Assembly (NCBI RefSeq): GCF_014490745.1
Contig: NZ_LZEU01000001.1
Location: forward strand, 3,809,501-3,873,500
Direction of reading: 5' to 3'
Source of the DNA: Pseudomonas alcaligenes
GTDB taxonomy: Bacteria; Pseudomonadota; Gammaproteobacteria; Pseudomonadales; Pseudomonadaceae
DNA: 64,000 nucleotides
The translations under genes and the position numbers were made by a program. The number at the start of each line of letters is the position of its first letter. The first letter of the stretch is position 1. Positions 49,364 through 60,095 of the stretch are shown piece after piece. A model generated the notes under the pieces. The model searched no databases. It had not been told where the DNA came from and saw nothing but the letters and a program-made list of their open reading frames with translations.

Positions 49364-50499
49364 AGTTTTTCCGCTGCCAGGCGCAGCGTCTCCTCGCGTT
49401 TGGCGAAGCAGAAGCGCACCAGGCGCATCTCGGCCGGGGCCTGCTGGTAGAACACCGACACCGGGATGGCCGCCACGCCGTGCTCGCGGGTCAGCCATTC
49501 GGCCATGGCCACGTCACCCAGGTCGGGGCGAATCGCCGAGTAGTCGGCCAGCTGGAAGTAGGTGCCTGGCGCACGGGTGAAGTTGAAGCGCGAGCCGGCC
49601 AGCAGGTCGCAGAACAGGTCGCGCTTGGCCTGATAGAAGGCCGGCAGCTCCTCGACATGCTCGGGGCTTACCGCCATGAAATCGGCCAGCGCATGCTGCA
49701 GCGGTGTCACCCCGCAGAAGTTGACGTACTGGTGGATCTTGCGCAGCTCGGCGGTCAGCGCCGGCGGCGCCACCACATAGCCGGTCTTCCAGCCGGTGAC
49801 GTGGTAGGTCTTGCCGAACGAGCTGACCACGAAGGCGCGGGCGTACAGCTCCTCGTGGGCCAGCACGCTGGCGTGGCGGGCGCCGTCGAAGATCAGGTGC
49901 TCGTAGACCTCGTCGCTGATGATATGGATATCGCGGCCACGGATCAGCGCCGCCAGCTGATCGAGATCGGCGCGGCCGAGCAACGCGCCGCTGGGGTTGT
50001 GCGGCGAGTTGATGAAGATCAGCCGCGTCCGGTCATTTATGGCATCGGCCAGGCGCTGCCAGTCCACGGCGAAGTCCGGCAACGCCAGCGGCACGTGCAC
50101 GCAGCGCCCACCGGCCAGCTCGACCGAGGGCTCGTAGCTGTCGTAGCAGGGGTCGAGGACGATGGCCTCGTCGCCCGGGTGGATCAGCGCCTGCACGGCG
50201 CAGAAGATCGCCTCGGTGGCGCCGGGAGTGATGGTGATCTCGCTGTCGGCATCGCGCTGCACGCCATAGCTGCGGGCGATCTTGGCCGCCACCTGCTGAC
50301 GCAGGGCCGGCAGGCCGGTCATCGGGCAGTACTGGTTGCGCCCCTCCAGCACATGGCGGGCCACCGCTTCACGCAGGGCCTGCGGGCCGTCGAAGTCGGG
50401 AAAGCCCTGGGACAGGTTGATGGCGCCGGTTTCCGCGGCGAGCTGGGACATGCGGGTGAAGATGGTGGTGCCGACATTGGGCAGCTTGCTGGCGAGCAT
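49351..50499 (-). CDS. Methionine/glutamine aminotransferase (YbdL-like, PLP)
   Basis: 382-aa class-I aminotransferase. The PLP lysine is in VVSSFGKTYHVTGWKTGY. Other family blocks are INLSQGFPDFDGP, ITPGATEAIFCAVQAL and NSPHNPSGALL. The closest group is YbdL, which transaminates methionine and aromatic or glutamine-type substrates. With the omega-amidase next door it fits the glutamine transaminase-omega-amidase route of methionine salvage (4-methylthio-2-oxobutanoate to methionine). ATG at 50499. Confidence 0.93.
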   Translation of the reverse strand: MLASKLPNVGTTIFTRMSQLAAETGAINLSQGFPDFDGPQALREAVARHVLEGRNQYCPMTGLPALRQQVAAKIARSYGVQRDADSEITITPGATEAIFCAVQALIHPGDEAIVLDPCYDSYEPSVELAGGRCVHVPLALPDFAVDWQRLADAINDRTRLIFINSPHNPSGALLGRADLDQLAALIRGRDIHIISDEVYEHLIFDGARHASVLAHEELYARAFVVSSFGKTYHVTGWKTGYVVAPPALTAELRKIHQYVNFCGVTPLQHALADFMAVSPEHVEELPAFYQAKRDLFCDLLAGSRFNFTRAPGTYFQLADYSAIRPDLGDVAMAEWLTREHGVAAIPVSVFYQQAPAEMRLVRFCFAKREETLRLAAEKLCAI

Positions 50500-50575
50500 C
50501 GGGACTTCCTGCTGGCGTTAGGCGAGCCGCGAGGATAGCCGATGGCCGCCGCCTGATGCAGCAGCCGCACTTATG

Positions 50576-50611
50576 AAAAAGGCGCAGAAGCTTATGCTGC
50601 TGCGCCTTTGG
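50576..50611 (-). terminator. Terminator of der
   Basis: AAAGGCGCAG / CTGCGCCTTT arms with a 12-nt loop; on the minus strand the stem is followed by TTTTT. It lies 16 bp after the der stop and may also act for the opposite strand only weakly. Confidence 0.75.
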
Positions 50612-50626
50612 CCAACACCGGAAGAA

Positions 50627-52090
50627 TCAGCGCTTGTCCTTGCGCTTCTTCTCGGCCTTCTTGTGGTGGCTCATCAGTCGGCGTTTCTTGTTCACCTGGC
50701 GGTCGGTGAGGGTGTTCTTCTTGCCCTCGTAGGGGTTCTCGCCGCCCTTGTACTCGATGCGGATCGGCGTACCGACCAGCTTGAGCACGCGCCGGTAGGT
50801 GTTTTCCAGGTAGCGGGTGTAGGACTTCGGTACGGCGTCCACCTGGTTGCCGTGGATCACGATCAGCGGCGGGTTGGCGCCACCGAGGTGGGCATAGCGC
50901 AGCTTGATGCGGCGACCGCTGACCATCGGCGGCTGGTGCTCCTGCACCGCGTCCTCGAGGATCTGGGTCAGGCGGCTGGTCGGCCAGCGGGTGATCGCCG
51001 ACTTGAACGAGGCCTGCACCGACTTGTACAGATTGCCCACGCCCGTGCCGTGCAGGGCGGAAATGAAGTGGATGTCGGCGTAGTCGACGAAGAACAGCCG
51101 GCGCTCCAGCTCGGTCTTCACGAAGTCGCGTTCGCCCGGTTCCATGCCGTCCCACTTGTTCAGGGCGATGACCAGCGCACGGCCGGACTCGATGGCAAAG
51201 CCAAGCAGGTTGAGGTCATGGTCGACCACGCCTTCGCGCGCGTCCATGACGAAGATCACCACGTTGGCGTCCTTGATCGCCTGCAGGGTCTTCACCACCG
51301 AGAACTTTTCCACTTCCTCGTGGATCTTGCCGCGCTTGCGCACGCCGGCGGTGTCGATCAGCGTGTACTTCTCGTCGTTGCGCTCGAACGGGATGTAGAT
51401 GCTGTCGCGGGTGGTGCCGGGCTGGTCATACACCACCACCCGCTCTTCGCCGAGCATGCGGTTGACCAGGGTCGACTTGCCGACGTTGGGACGGCCGATG
51501 ATGGCGATCTTGATCCCGTCCTTTTCGCTCGGGCCGGGAATACGCTTGGCTTCCTCGCCTTCGGCAACGTGCTCGTCGCTGACGTCTTCTTCTGCGTCAC
51601 GGGGGAAATCCCCCAGCGCCGCTTCCAGCAGCTGGGTGATGCCGCGGCCGTGGGCACCGGCGATCGGCAGGGCTTCGCCCATGCCCATCGGGGCGAACTC
51701 GGCGCGGGCGATGTCCGGATCGATGTTGTCGATCTTGTTCACCACCAGGAAGCTGCGCTTGTTGCGCTTGCGCAGGTGCTCGCCAATCATCTGGTCGCTG
51801 GCGGTCAGGCCGGCACGGGCGTCGACCAGGAACAGCACCACGTCGGCTTCTTCGATGGCCAGCAGCGACTGCTCGGCCATCTTCTCGTCGATGCCCTCCT
51901 CGTCGCCGGTGATGCCGCCGGTGTCGACCAGGATGTAGCTGCGCCCTTCCCACTTGGCTTCGCCATACTGGCGATCACGGGTCAGGCCGGCCAGGTCACC
52001 GACAATGGCATCGCGGCTGCGGGTCAGACGGTTGAACAGAGTCGACTTGCCGACGTTGGGGCGGCCCACCAGGGCGATTACCGGAACCAT
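50627..52090 (-). CDS. der: Ribosome biogenesis GTPase Der (EngA)
   Basis: 487-aa double-GTPase needed for 50S subunit maturation. Two G domains each show GRPNVGKST (residues about 8-16 and about 200) and DTGGI / DTAGV switch motifs, followed by the KH-like C-terminal domain and a lysine-rich tail. Start [10 protein letters not shown] at 52090 is supported by a perfect GGAGGA; a 13-codon longer frame was rejected. A terminator separates it from bamB, so it should have its own promoter in 52091-52245. Confidence 0.97.
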   Translation of the reverse strand: MVPVIALVGRPNVGKSTLFNRLTRSRDAIVGDLAGLTRDRQYGEAKWEGRSYILVDTGGITGDEEGIDEKMAEQSLLAIEEADVVLFLVDARAGLTASDQMIGEHLRKRNKRSFLVVNKIDNIDPDIARAEFAPMGMGEALPIAGAHGRGITQLLEAALGDFPRDAEEDVSDEHVAEGEEAKRIPGPSEKDGIKIAIIGRPNVGKSTLVNRMLGEERVVVYDQPGTTRDSIYIPFERNDEKYTLIDTAGVRKRGKIHEEVEKFSVVKTLQAIKDANVVIFVMDAREGVVDHDLNLLGFAIESGRALVIALNKWDGMEPGERDFVKTELERRLFFVDYADIHFISALHGTGVGNLYKSVQASFKSAITRWPTSRLTQILEDAVQEHQPPMVSGRRIKLRYAHLGGANPPLIVIHGNQVDAVPKSYTRYLENTYRRVLKLVGTPIRIEYKGGENPYEGKKNTLTDRQVNKKRRLMSHHKKAEKKRKDKR

Positions 52091-52231
52091 TGGCTCCTCC
52101 GATTCAACGATCTGCTGCGCGTCGGCCATGCGTCGTTGGTTCGGGGACTTGGATGCTCATTTACCAGATGTAAACTCCGCACTCTCGTCCCCGCCCCGCC
52201 TAGCCTGGCTCTAGCTCGCTAGATCGTAACG

Positions 52232-52272
52232 TAAACAAAAACAAAGGCCGCTGCCGTAGAACGGCAGCGGCC
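52232..52272 (-). terminator. Terminator of the bamB-end operon
   Basis: Perfect 12-bp stem GGCCGCTGCCGT / ACGGCAGCGGCC with a 3-nt loop (52246-52272); on the minus strand it is followed by TTTGTTTTTGTTTAC. It lies 18 bp after the bamB stop. Confidence 0.88.
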
Positions 52273-52289
52273 GGACATTGCAAAACAGC

Positions 52290-53441
52290 TTAGCGGATGG
52301 TCAGGCCGACCAGCTTGCCGCTGTTGCCGTAGGCATAGATCCAGTCACCAACCACCAGCGGGCGCACACGCACACCGTCGCCATCGATCTTCTCGCGACC
52401 GACGAAGTGACCATCCACCTGGCTCAGCAGGTGCAGGTAGCCTTCGAAGTCACCGACTGCCACGTAGCTGGAGAACACTTCCGGCGCCGACAGTTGGCGG
52501 CGCGCCAGGGCGTCGTTGTTCCACAGCGCCGAGTTGGAACGCTCGTCGATGCTCTCGACGCTGCCGTTGGCCTGGCTGACGTAGACGTTGCCGAAGCCCT
52601 GGGCCAGGCCGACATAGCTGGACGCATCGCGATCCCACAGCGGGCGACCGCTGTCGACGTCGAGCGCGGCCACTTTGCCCTGGTAGGTCACCACGTACAG
52701 GGTGCCGCCGGAGAGCAGCAGGTTGCCGTCGATATCGACCACGCGCTCCAGCTCGGAACGGCCTTTCGGCACAGCCACGCGCTGCTCCCACACCGGGATG
52801 CCGCGCTGGGTGTCGAGGGCGATCACCTTGCCGCTGGACAGGCCGGCGATGGCAAGGCGGTTGGTCAGTACCGGGCCGCTGGTGCCACGCAGGGTCAGCA
52901 CCGCCGGGGTGTTTTCGAAGATCCAGCGCTGGCTGCCGGTACTGGCATCCAGAGCAATCAGGCGATCGTCCTGGGTCTGCACCACCACCACGTCACCGTT
53001 GGTCGCCGGGGCCGACAGCACTTCGCTGGTCACCCGCGAACGCCACTTCTCTTCACCGGTACTGGCGTCGAGGGCGATCACTTCGCCTTTCAGGGTACCG
53101 ACCAGCACCAGGCCGTAGCCGGCGCCAACACCGCCGGATACCGGCAGGTCGAGGTCGACTTCCCAGGTCTTGTCGCCGGTCAGGCGATCCAGGGCCACCA
53201 CCTCGCCGTCCGCCGAGGCGGCGTACAGGCGATCGCCGTCCACGGCCGGGGTCAGCAGGTTGTAGATATCGCCCTGGCCATCACCGATGGAGCGGCTCCA
53301 CTGGGCATCCAGGCGCACTTCTTCCTGGATGTCGGGCAGCTCGGCCGGCGGCAGTTCCTTCTTGCTGTTGCTGCTGCACCCCACGGCCATCACGGCCAGG
53401 GCCAGCACTGCGGCATTCTTCCAGCGCATCACGTCACGCAT
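52290..53441 (-). CDS. bamB: Outer-membrane assembly lipoprotein BamB
   Basis: 383-aa lipoprotein of the BAM complex, an eight-bladed beta-propeller (PQQ-like repeats such as GKVAALDVDSGRPLWDRDA). Lipobox AVMAVGCSS, Cys about 22. Start kept at MRDVMRWKN by resemblance to relatives; an ATG four codons in is equally possible and would avoid the 8-bp overlap with yfgM. Last gene of the long minus-strand series, followed by a terminator. Confidence 0.95.
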   Translation of the reverse strand: MRDVMRWKNAAVLALAVMAVGCSSNSKKELPPAELPDIQEEVRLDAQWSRSIGDGQGDIYNLLTPAVDGDRLYAASADGEVVALDRLTGDKTWEVDLDLPVSGGVGAGYGLVLVGTLKGEVIALDASTGEEKWRSRVTSEVLSAPATNGDVVVVQTQDDRLIALDASTGSQRWIFENTPAVLTLRGTSGPVLTNRLAIAGLSSGKVIALDTQRGIPVWEQRVAVPKGRSELERVVDIDGNLLLSGGTLYVVTYQGKVAALDVDSGRPLWDRDASSYVGLAQGFGNVYVSQANGSVESIDERSNSALWNNDALARRQLSAPEVFSSYVAVGDFEGYLHLLSQVDGHFVGREKIDGDGVRVRPLVVGDWIYAYGNSGKLVGLTIR

Positions 53442-54075
53442 CCCCTTTGGCCAGGTCGTCGAGTTTCATTTGCAGACCACCCACGGCCGCATCTTCGGCC
53501 AGGGAGTCCTTGGCTTTCTGGTAGGCGGCATGGGCATCGTCGGTACGGCCGAGCTGCACCAGCAGGTCGCCCTTGAGTTCTTCGCGGCTGGCCTGCCAGG
53601 CCTTGTCCGCTTCGCCGTCGAGCAGCTTGAGAGCGTCCTCGGCCTTGCCCTGGGCGGCGAGTACACGCGCCAGGCGCTGGCGCGCCAGCTCGCCGACGGT
53701 GGCATCCACCGGCTTGTCCAGCAGCAGCTTGAGCTCGGCGGCAGCGTCATCCAGCTTGCCGGCCTCGACGGCCACCTTGGCCACGAACAGGCTGCCGTAC
53801 TGGGCGTAGTGGCTACCGGCGAACTCGCTCTTCAGCTTGCTGGCCAGCTCCGCGACCTTGCCGGCATCCGGCTGGCCATCGGGGGTCAGGCTGGTTTCCA
53901 GCAGTTGCTGGTAGACCTCCGAGGCCCCCTGGGCCTGACGGGTCTGGTAGGACTGCCAGGCCTGCCAGCCGAATACCAGCGCCAGGGCCAGCGCACCGCC
54001 GGTCAGCAGGGGCTTGCCGTTGCGCTGCCACCAGTCCTTCAGCTGCGCAATCTGTTCTTCTTCGGTCATGCTCAC
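53434..54075 (-). CDS. yfgM: YfgM-type TPR membrane protein
   Basis: 213-aa ancillary SecYEG translocon subunit. A short cytosolic N-terminus (EEEQIAQLKDWWQRNG) is followed by one membrane helix (LLTGGALALALVFGWQAW) and periplasmic TPR repeats. It assists periplasmic chaperones. GTG start at 54075 is chosen because AGGAG lies 8 nt upstream; an ATG two codons in is 14 nt away. It lies between hisS and bamB, the conserved order. Confidence 0.92.
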   Translation of the reverse strand: MSMTEEEQIAQLKDWWQRNGKPLLTGGALALALVFGWQAWQSYQTRQAQGASEVYQQLLETSLTPDGQPDAGKVAELASKLKSEFAGSHYAQYGSLFVAKVAVEAGKLDDAAAELKLLLDKPVDATVGELARQRLARVLAAQGKAEDALKLLDGEADKAWQASREELKGDLLVQLGRTDDAHAAYQKAKDSLAEDAAVGGLQMKLDDLAKGDA

Positions 54076-54087
54076 CCCAGTAGCTCC

Positions 54088-55392
54088 TTATTCGCTTTGT
54101 GCTTGAGCCTGCGCCAGGCAGGCGCCGAGATGCTGTGCGAGCGCATCCCAGGCAATGCTTTGTTGTTCGCCATCGGCGCGCAAAGGTTTGCAACCTACCA
54201 CGCGACTGGCCAGTTCGTCGTCACCCAGAATCAGGGCGTAGCGCGCGCCGCTCTTGTCGGCCTTCTTGAACTGGCTCTTGAAGCTGCCGGCGCCGGCGTT
54301 GACCAGCAGTTTCAGACCCGGCAGGGCATCGCGCAGACGCTCGGCCAGGGCCAGGGCGGCCAGCTCGGCCGGCTCGCCGAAGGCGCACAGGTAGACGTCC
54401 GCCGGGTTGTTCAGTTCGGCCGGGATCAGCTCCAGGGTTTCCAGCAGCAGCACCAGGCGCTCGACGCCCATGGCGAAGCCCACGCCCGGGGTCGGCTTGC
54501 CGCCGAACTGGCTGACCAGACCGTCGTAACGACCGCCGGCGCACACGGTACCCTGCGAGCCGAGCTTGTCGGTAACCCACTCGAACACGGTACGGCCGTA
54601 GTAATCCAGGCCGCGCACCAGCTTCGGGTTGATCTCGTAGCGGATGCCGACCGCATCCAGGCGCGCCTTGAGGCCATCGAAATGCGCGCGCGACTCTTCA
54701 TCCAGGTAGTCGTGCAGGGTCGGCGCATCGGCCAGCAGGGCCTGGGTCTGGGCATTCTTGCTGTCGAGGATGCGCAACGGGTTGGTGGTCAGGCGGCGCT
54801 GGCTGTCTTCGTCGAGCTGCTCGAAACGCTCCTGCAGGTAGGCCACCAGGGCATCGCGATAGGTCGCGCGCGCTTCGCTGGAGCCCAGGCTGTTGAGCTG
54901 CAGGGTCACCGCATCGGCCAGGCCGAGCTTGTGCCACAGGCGCGCGGTGAGCACGATCAGCTCGGCGTCGATATCCGGGCCAGGCTGGTTGAAGACTTCC
55001 ACGCCGATCTGGTGGAACTGGCGGTAACGGCCTTTCTGCGGCTTCTCGTAGCGGAACATCGGCCCGGTGTACCACAGCTTCTGCACCTGGCCACCACCGG
55101 TCAGGCCATGCTCGAGCACGGCGCGCACGCAGCCGGCGGTGCCTTCCGGACGCAGGGTCAGGGACTCCTCGTTGCGGTCGAGGAAGGTGTACATCTCCTT
55201 GTCGACCACGTCGGTGCCCTCGCCGATACCGCGGGCGAACAGCTCGGTGTACTCGACGATGGGCAGGCGGATTTCCTGATAGCCGTAGCCATCGAGCAGG
55301 GCCGCGAAGGTGCCTTCCAGGTAGCGCCAGGCCGGAGTCTGCTCCGGCAGGATGTCGTTCATGCCACGGATGGCTTGCAGGGTCTTGCTCAC
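54088..55392 (-). CDS. hisS: Histidyl-tRNA synthetase HisS
   Basis: 434-aa class-II synthetase. Motif 1 region [17 protein letters not shown], motif 2 ([12 protein letters not shown] and [19 protein letters not shown] in pieces), the histidine-specific [15 protein letters not shown] and motif 3 [14 protein letters not shown] are all present, followed by the anticodon-binding domain. The start lies 14 nt after the ispG stop. Confidence 0.98.
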   Translation of the reverse strand: MSKTLQAIRGMNDILPEQTPAWRYLEGTFAALLDGYGYQEIRLPIVEYTELFARGIGEGTDVVDKEMYTFLDRNEESLTLRPEGTAGCVRAVLEHGLTGGGQVQKLWYTGPMFRYEKPQKGRYRQFHQIGVEVFNQPGPDIDAELIVLTARLWHKLGLADAVTLQLNSLGSSEARATYRDALVAYLQERFEQLDEDSQRRLTTNPLRILDSKNAQTQALLADAPTLHDYLDEESRAHFDGLKARLDAVGIRYEINPKLVRGLDYYGRTVFEWVTDKLGSQGTVCAGGRYDGLVSQFGGKPTPGVGFAMGVERLVLLLETLELIPAELNNPADVYLCAFGEPAELAALALAERLRDALPGLKLLVNAGAGSFKSQFKKADKSGARYALILGDDELASRVVGCKPLRADGEQQSIAWDALAQHLGACLAQAQAQSE

Positions 55393-55406
55393 AGGGTGTC
55401 CTTAAA

Positions 55407-56519
55407 TCAGCCGCGGACGATCACGGCCGCATCGGCTTCGACCTTCTCGGCCGCTTTCTGGCGGATCAGCTTCTCCAGCTCGTCCACCAGGTTGTCGTTG
55501 GTCAGTTTCTGCGCCGGCTTGCCGTCGATGTAGATCAGGTTGTTCGGCGTACCACCGGTGAGGCCGATATGGGCCTCCTTGGCTTCGCCGGGGCCGTTGA
55601 CCACGCAACCGATCACCGCCACGTCGAGCGGCACCAGCAGGTCTTCGACGCGGGACTCCAGCTCGTTCATGGTCTTGACCACATCGAAGTTCTGCCGCGA
55701 GCAGCTCGGGCAGGCGATGAAGTTGATGCCGCGGGAGCGCAGGCGCAGCGACTTGAGGATGTCGTAGCCGACCTTGATCTCCTCCACCGGATCGGCAGCC
55801 AGGGAGATACGGATGGTGTCGCCGATGCCATCGGCCAGCAGCATGCCCAGGCCCACGGCCGACTTCACCGTACCGGAGCGCAGGCCGCCGGCCTCGGTGA
55901 TGCCCAGGTGCAGCGGCTGCTCGATCTGGGTAGCCAGCAGGCGGTAGGCCTCGACGGCCATGAACACGTCGGAGGCCTTCACGCTGACCTTGAAGTCGGG
56001 GAAGTTCAGGCGGTCGAGGTGCTCGACATGGCGCAGCGCCGACTCGACCAGGGCGGCCGGGGTCGGTTCGCCGTATTTCTTCTGCAGATCCTTTTCCAGC
56101 GAACCGGCATTGACCCCGATGCGGATCGGGATGCCCTTGTCGCGGGCCGCTTCGACTACGGCGCGGACGCGGTCTTCACGACCGATGTTGCCCGGGTTGA
56201 TACGCAGGCAATCGACGCCCAGCTCGGCCACACGCAGGGCGATCTGGTAGTCGAAGTGGATGTCGGCCACCAGCGGCACGCGTACCTGCTGCTTGATCTT
56301 GCCGAAGGCCTCGGCGGCCTGCATGTCCGGCACCGATACACGCACGATGTCCGCGCCGGCATCTTCCAGGCGGCGGATCTGGCCGACGGTGGCAGCCACA
56401 TCACAGGTATCGGTGTTGGTCATGCTCTGCACCGCGATCGGCGCATCACCGCCGACCGGCACCGAGCCGACCCAGATCTTGCGGGACAGGCGGCGTTTGA
56501 TAGGAGATTCGCAATGCAT
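55407..56519 (-). CDS. ispG: 4-hydroxy-3-methylbut-2-enyl diphosphate synthase IspG
   Basis: Penultimate step of the MEP isoprenoid pathway, a [4Fe-4S] enzyme. About 370 aa. Starts [18 protein letters not shown]; includes [21 protein letters not shown]-like [14 protein letters not shown] and the cluster cysteines in [13 protein letters not shown] and [22 protein letters not shown] four codons upstream overlaps the rodZ stop (GTGA) and cannot be excluded. It depends on Fe-S supply from the isc genes upstream in the same series. Confidence 0.96.
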   Translation of the reverse strand: MHCESPIKRRLSRKIWVGSVPVGGDAPIAVQSMTNTDTCDVAATVGQIRRLEDAGADIVRVSVPDMQAAEAFGKIKQQVRVPLVADIHFDYQIALRVAELGVDCLRINPGNIGREDRVRAVVEAARDKGIPIRIGVNAGSLEKDLQKKYGEPTPAALVESALRHVEHLDRLNFPDFKVSVKASDVFMAVEAYRLLATQIEQPLHLGITEAGGLRSGTVKSAVGLGMLLADGIGDTIRISLAADPVEEIKVGYDILKSLRLRSRGINFIACPSCSRQNFDVVKTMNELESRVEDLLVPLDVAVIGCVVNGPGEAKEAHIGLTGGTPNNLIYIDGKPAQKLTNDNLVDELEKLIRQKAAEKVEADAAVIVRG

Positions 56520-56527
56520 GCTCAGGC

Positions 56528-57616
56528 TCACTGCCCCAGTTTGAGGCGGGCGGTTTCACCATGGGTGAAGGGGGCGATATCGACCTGCTGGCCGTTGAAG
56601 CTGACCACCGCGCCGCGGGCATAGCCCAGACGCAGTTCCAGAGGGGCCTTGCCGGTGACTTCCAGGCTCTCGCCCTTGCGCTTGAGGGCGCTGAGCAGCA
56701 GCTTGCCGTCGGCATCGGTGACCTGGGCCCAGCAGTCGGCGCTGAACATCAGGCTGACCCGGCCCATGCCGGCCACGGCAGCCGGAGCCACTGCAGCAGC
56801 GGACTCGGCAGGCGCAACGGCAGGTGCAGCCGGGGCGACAGGCGCTTCGGTCACGGCAGGAGCGGGATTGTTCGGCAGCGCGGGCGCCGCTGCAGGCGGC
56901 GTCAGCGCGGGTACAGCGCTGGCCGGAGCGGTGCCAGCCGCTTGAGCCGGCGCAGCAGCAGCCGGGGCTGCCGGCACGGCCGGCTGGGCAGCCTGGCCTT
57001 CGGCGGCTGCAGGCTCGCCCGGGGTTGCTGCTTCCGGCGCGACCTCGGTCGGCAGCACAGGGGCTTCGCCCTCCTCGCCGCCCTGGACTTGCGCCACGGC
57101 CTGGTCTTCCAGCTCGCTGAGCGGATGGATTTCGGTGGTGCCATCGGCGGCATCGACTTCCACGTGCTCGATATTGGCACCCGAGAGAGCGCCACCGGCT
57201 TCATGCGACTCGCCCTGCCACCAGAAGAATCCGGCAGCGCCGAGGCCCAGCAGAACCACCACGCTGAAGGCCTGCAGCAGGCCCTGCGAGGCCCGCGCCG
57301 GCTCTTCGACCCGGCCCAGGCTGGCTACGCTGCTGCCCTGGGCATCGGTACCGGTGTACTGGTCGAATTCCTGCACCAGGCGGTTGCCATCCATGCCCAG
57401 CAGCTTGGCATAGGAACGGATGTAGCCACGGGAGAAGGTATGCCCGGGCAGCTGGTCGAAAGCACCAGCCTCGAGCTGACGCAGCGCCTGCGCCGTCAGG
57501 TTGAGCTGGGCGGCCACATCGGTCAGTGCCCAGTTCTTGTTTTCGCGTGCCTTGCGCAGCATCTCGCCAGGATTGGCACGAGTCGCCACCGCTACTTCAG
57601 GATGCGAGGCCTTCAT
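56528..57616 (-). CDS. rodZ: Cytoskeleton protein RodZ
   Basis: 362 aa. Cytosolic N-terminal HTH ([22 protein letters not shown] and [16 protein letters not shown] in pieces) that binds MreB, one membrane helix at about 113-133 ([21 protein letters not shown]), a long Ala/Pro-rich periplasmic linker (about 195-280) and the C-terminal DUF4115 beta domain ([19 protein letters not shown]). The start overlaps the pilF stop by 1 nt. Confidence 0.95.
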   Translation of the reverse strand: MKASHPEVAVATRANPGEMLRKARENKNWALTDVAAQLNLTAQALRQLEAGAFDQLPGHTFSRGYIRSYAKLLGMDGNRLVQEFDQYTGTDAQGSSVASLGRVEEPARASQGLLQAFSVVVLLGLGAAGFFWWQGESHEAGGALSGANIEHVEVDAADGTTEIHPLSELEDQAVAQVQGGEEGEAPVLPTEVAPEAATPGEPAAAEGQAAQPAVPAAPAAAAPAQAAGTAPASAVPALTPPAAAPALPNNPAPAVTEAPVAPAAPAVAPAESAAAVAPAAVAGMGRVSLMFSADCWAQVTDADGKLLLSALKRKGESLEVTGKAPLELRLGYARGAVVSFNGQQVDIAPFTHGETARLKLGQ

Positions 57617-58377
57617 TATTGCTCCGAGAGGAATTGCTGATATTCCGGAGTGCCCGGATAGAGACGTTTCATCTGCAGGCCCAGGCTGGCCGCCTGGTCG
57701 CGATCATCGAACACCTTGGCCAGGCGGATGCCGAGCAGCAGGCTTTCCGGGGTCTGCTTGCCCTGCTGGCTGAAGCCGCGATAGTAGGCACGGGAGGACA
57801 CGTAGTCCTTGTCCGAGTACGACAGCTGTGCCATCTGCAGCAACGCCAGCGGACGCTGGCTGTTCATCCGCAGGGCGCGCTCGAAATAGTGCTTGGCCTG
57901 CTCGCGCTGGCCCAGCTTCAGGGCCGTCAGGCCGAGGTTCTCGAATACCCGCGAACGCTCGGAGTAGAGGGTGTCCTGGGACGCTTTGAGGAATTGCTCC
58001 TGGGCCTCCGGGTAGCGTTTTTCCTCGTAGAGGAAGCCACCGTAGTTGTTCAGCAGGCGGGCATTGTTATCGCTCAAGGCAATCGCCTTGCGGTAGTGCT
58101 CGTCGGCCAGCTTCGGCTCCATCTCGCGCTGGAACACCAGGGCCAGCGCGGCATGGGCGTCGGCGCTCTTGGGATCGAGATCCAGTGCCTTGCGCAGCGG
58201 CTCCTTGGCCTTTTCGGTGGAGCCCTGGTTGAGATGACCAATACCCAGCTGAATATAGGCATCGCGGGCTTCGTCACGCCCTTTCTGGGTGCTCAACGGA
58301 TCGACAGGCCCGCCGGTTCTGACGCAGCCCACCAGGATCACGGTCAGAAACAGGCACAGCGCAGCACGCAAGGTCAT
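57616..58377 (-). CDS. pilF: Type IV pilus pilotin PilF (PilW)
   Basis: 253-aa outer-membrane lipoprotein with six TPR repeats that helps PilQ secretin assemble. Signal peptide with lipobox VILVGCVR. TPR blocks include AYIQLGIGHLNQGSTEKA and NNYGGFLYEEKRYPEA. Start MTLRAALCLFL; a 46-codon extension into rlmN was rejected. It is placed rlmN-pilF-rodZ-ispG as in other pseudomonads. Confidence 0.95.
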   Translation of the reverse strand: MTLRAALCLFLTVILVGCVRTGGPVDPLSTQKGRDEARDAYIQLGIGHLNQGSTEKAKEPLRKALDLDPKSADAHAALALVFQREMEPKLADEHYRKAIALSDNNARLLNNYGGFLYEEKRYPEAQEQFLKASQDTLYSERSRVFENLGLTALKLGQREQAKHYFERALRMNSQRPLALLQMAQLSYSDKDYVSSRAYYRGFSQQGKQTPESLLLGIRLAKVFDDRDQAASLGLQMKRLYPGTPEYQQFLSEQ

Positions 58378-58390
58378 GGATGTCCTCCCT

Positions 58391-59539
58391 TCAGGTTCGA
58401 TTGGCAGCATTGCGAGGCGTCTCGGCCTCGCTGCCCAGCTGACGAACAGCGATATAGCGCTCACTACGCCGGGTGCGATCCTGCACCTGACCGACCAGCT
58501 GCCCACAAGCGGCATCGATATCGTCGCCGCGCGTGGTACGCACGGTGACGTTGAAGCCAGCCTTGTGCAGTAGATCCTGGAAGCGGCGAATGGCGTTATT
58601 GCTCGGCCGTTCGTAACCGGAGAAGGGGAAGGGATTAAACGGAATCAGATTGATCTTGCAAGGAAAATCCTTGAGAAGTGCGATCATCTGCGCAGCGTGC
58701 TCGGGCTGATCGTTGACGTCCTTGAGCAGGGTGTATTCCACCGTCAGGAAACGTTTCTCGCCCAGGCCATCGATGTAACGGCGGCAGGCAGCCAACAGCA
58801 CGTCCAGCGGGTATTTCTTGTTGAGCGGCACCAACTGGTTGCGCAGCTCGTCGTTCGGTGCGTGCAGCGACAGGGCCAGAGACACGTCGGTGACGGTCGC
58901 CAGCTTGTCGATCATGGGCACCACGCCAGAGGTGGACAGAGTCACCTTGCGCTTGGAAATGCCGTAGCCCAGATCATCCATCATGATCTGCATGGCCGGT
59001 ACGACATTGTCGAAATTCAACAGGGGCTCGCCCATGCCCATCATCACCACGTTGGTGATGGCACGGTCGATCTTGGCCGGTACGGTGCCGAAGGATTTGT
59101 TGGCAATCCACACCTGGCCGATGATTTCCGCGGCAGTCAGGTCGCTGTTGAAGCCCTGCTTGCCGGTGGAACAGAAGCTGCAATCCAGCGCACAGCCAGC
59201 CTGCGAGGACACACACAGGGTGCCGCGGCCGCCTTGCGGGATGTACACGGTCTCAACGCAGCTGCCGGACGCCACGCGCACCACCCATTTACGGGTGCCA
59301 TCGCTGGAGATGTCCTGGCTGACCACTTCGGGGCCGCGAATCTCGGCGCAGTCCTTGAGCTTTTCGCGCAAGGCCTTGCCGAGATTGCTCATGGCGTCGA
59401 AATCTTCGGCGCCAAAATGGTGAATCCACTTCATCACCTGGCCGGCGCGAAAGCGCTTCTCTCCGATCGACTCGAAGAAGCTTTCCATTTCCGGCTGGGT
59501 CAGCCCCAGCAGGTTGGTTTTACCGGCAGTCTCAGTCAT
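58391..59539 (-). CDS. rlmN: Dual-specificity RNA methyltransferase RlmN
   Basis: Radical-SAM enzyme making 2-methyladenosine at 23S rRNA A2503 and tRNA A37. 382 aa. The cluster cysteines are C116, C120 and C123 in [17 protein letters not shown]. The methyl-carrying cysteine pair is represented by SGSCVETVY (about 94) and DIDAACGQL near the C-terminus. ATG at 59539 lies 24 nt after the ndk stop. Confidence 0.97.
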   Translation of the reverse strand: MTETAGKTNLLGLTQPEMESFFESIGEKRFRAGQVMKWIHHFGAEDFDAMSNLGKALREKLKDCAEIRGPEVVSQDISSDGTRKWVVRVASGSCVETVYIPQGGRGTLCVSSQAGCALDCSFCSTGKQGFNSDLTAAEIIGQVWIANKSFGTVPAKIDRAITNVVMMGMGEPLLNFDNVVPAMQIMMDDLGYGISKRKVTLSTSGVVPMIDKLATVTDVSLALSLHAPNDELRNQLVPLNKKYPLDVLLAACRRYIDGLGEKRFLTVEYTLLKDVNDQPEHAAQMIALLKDFPCKINLIPFNPFPFSGYERPSNNAIRRFQDLLHKAGFNVTVRTTRGDDIDAACGQLVGQVQDRTRRSERYIAVRQLGSEAETPRNAANRT

Positions 59540-59563
59540 GGCTTCACCCTCGCCTGGTCGCGA

Positions 59564-59995
59564 TTAGCGAATGCGAGCGCACACCTCGGTGGCGGCGAAG
59601 AAGTAGGCGATCTCGCGAGCAGCGGAAGCCTCGGAGTCGGAACCGTGTACAGCGTTTTCGTCGATGGAAACGGCGAAATCGGCGCGGATGGTACCGGCAG
59701 CGGCTTCTTTCGGGTTGGTGGCGCCCATCAGCTCACGGTTTTTCAGAACGGCGTCTTCGCCTTCCAGAACCTGAACGATGACCGGGCCGGAGGTCATGAA
59801 GGCGACCAGATCCTTGAAGAAGCCACGCTCGCTGTGCTCGGCGTAGAAGCCAGCAGCTTCGCGCTCGGACAGTTGAACCATTTTCGAAGCAACGACGCGC
59901 AGGCCGGCTTTTTCGAAACGGGTGGTGATTTCGCCGATTACGTTTTTGGCAACGGCATCCGGCTTGATGATGGAGAAAGTGCGTTGAACAGCCAT
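59564..59995 (-). CDS. ndk: Nucleoside diphosphate kinase Ndk
   Basis: 143 aa, the family's usual length. Starts [18 protein letters not shown]. The catalytic histidine motif NAVHGSDS is near the C-terminus (about 117). GGAG lies 6 nt upstream; a six-codon extension was rejected. A promoter-like TATAAT lies in a hairpin loop 47 bp upstream, so ndk can be expressed apart from isc. Confidence 0.98.
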   Translation of the reverse strand: MAVQRTFSIIKPDAVAKNVIGEITTRFEKAGLRVVASKMVQLSEREAAGFYAEHSERGFFKDLVAFMTSGPVIVQVLEGEDAVLKNRELMGATNPKEAAAGTIRADFAVSIDENAVHGSDSEASAAREIAYFFAATEVCARIR

Positions 59996-60032
59996 GTGAA
60001 ACTCCGAAAACAAGGATTAAAGCGAACAAGTA

Positions 60033-60055
60033 AACCCGCGAATTATACGCGGGTT
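60033..60055 (-). promoter_or_regulatory. Hairpin with TATAAT in its loop, upstream of ndk
   Basis: AACCCGCG / CGCGGGTT stems enclose a 7-nt loop which on the minus strand reads TATAATT, a perfect -10 element. It could end isc transcription and start ndk transcription. The -35 region is weak, and the T run after the stem is short. Confidence 0.5.
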
Positions 60056-60095
60056 AGGGAAAAATGCGTAGGGCAGCGCCCAAGGGCGCGGCAGC

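Noticed and set aside
52160..52174. TTTAC/GTAAA dyad upstream of der as an operator
   Set aside because: Only 5-bp arms; expected by chance and no recognised regulator.
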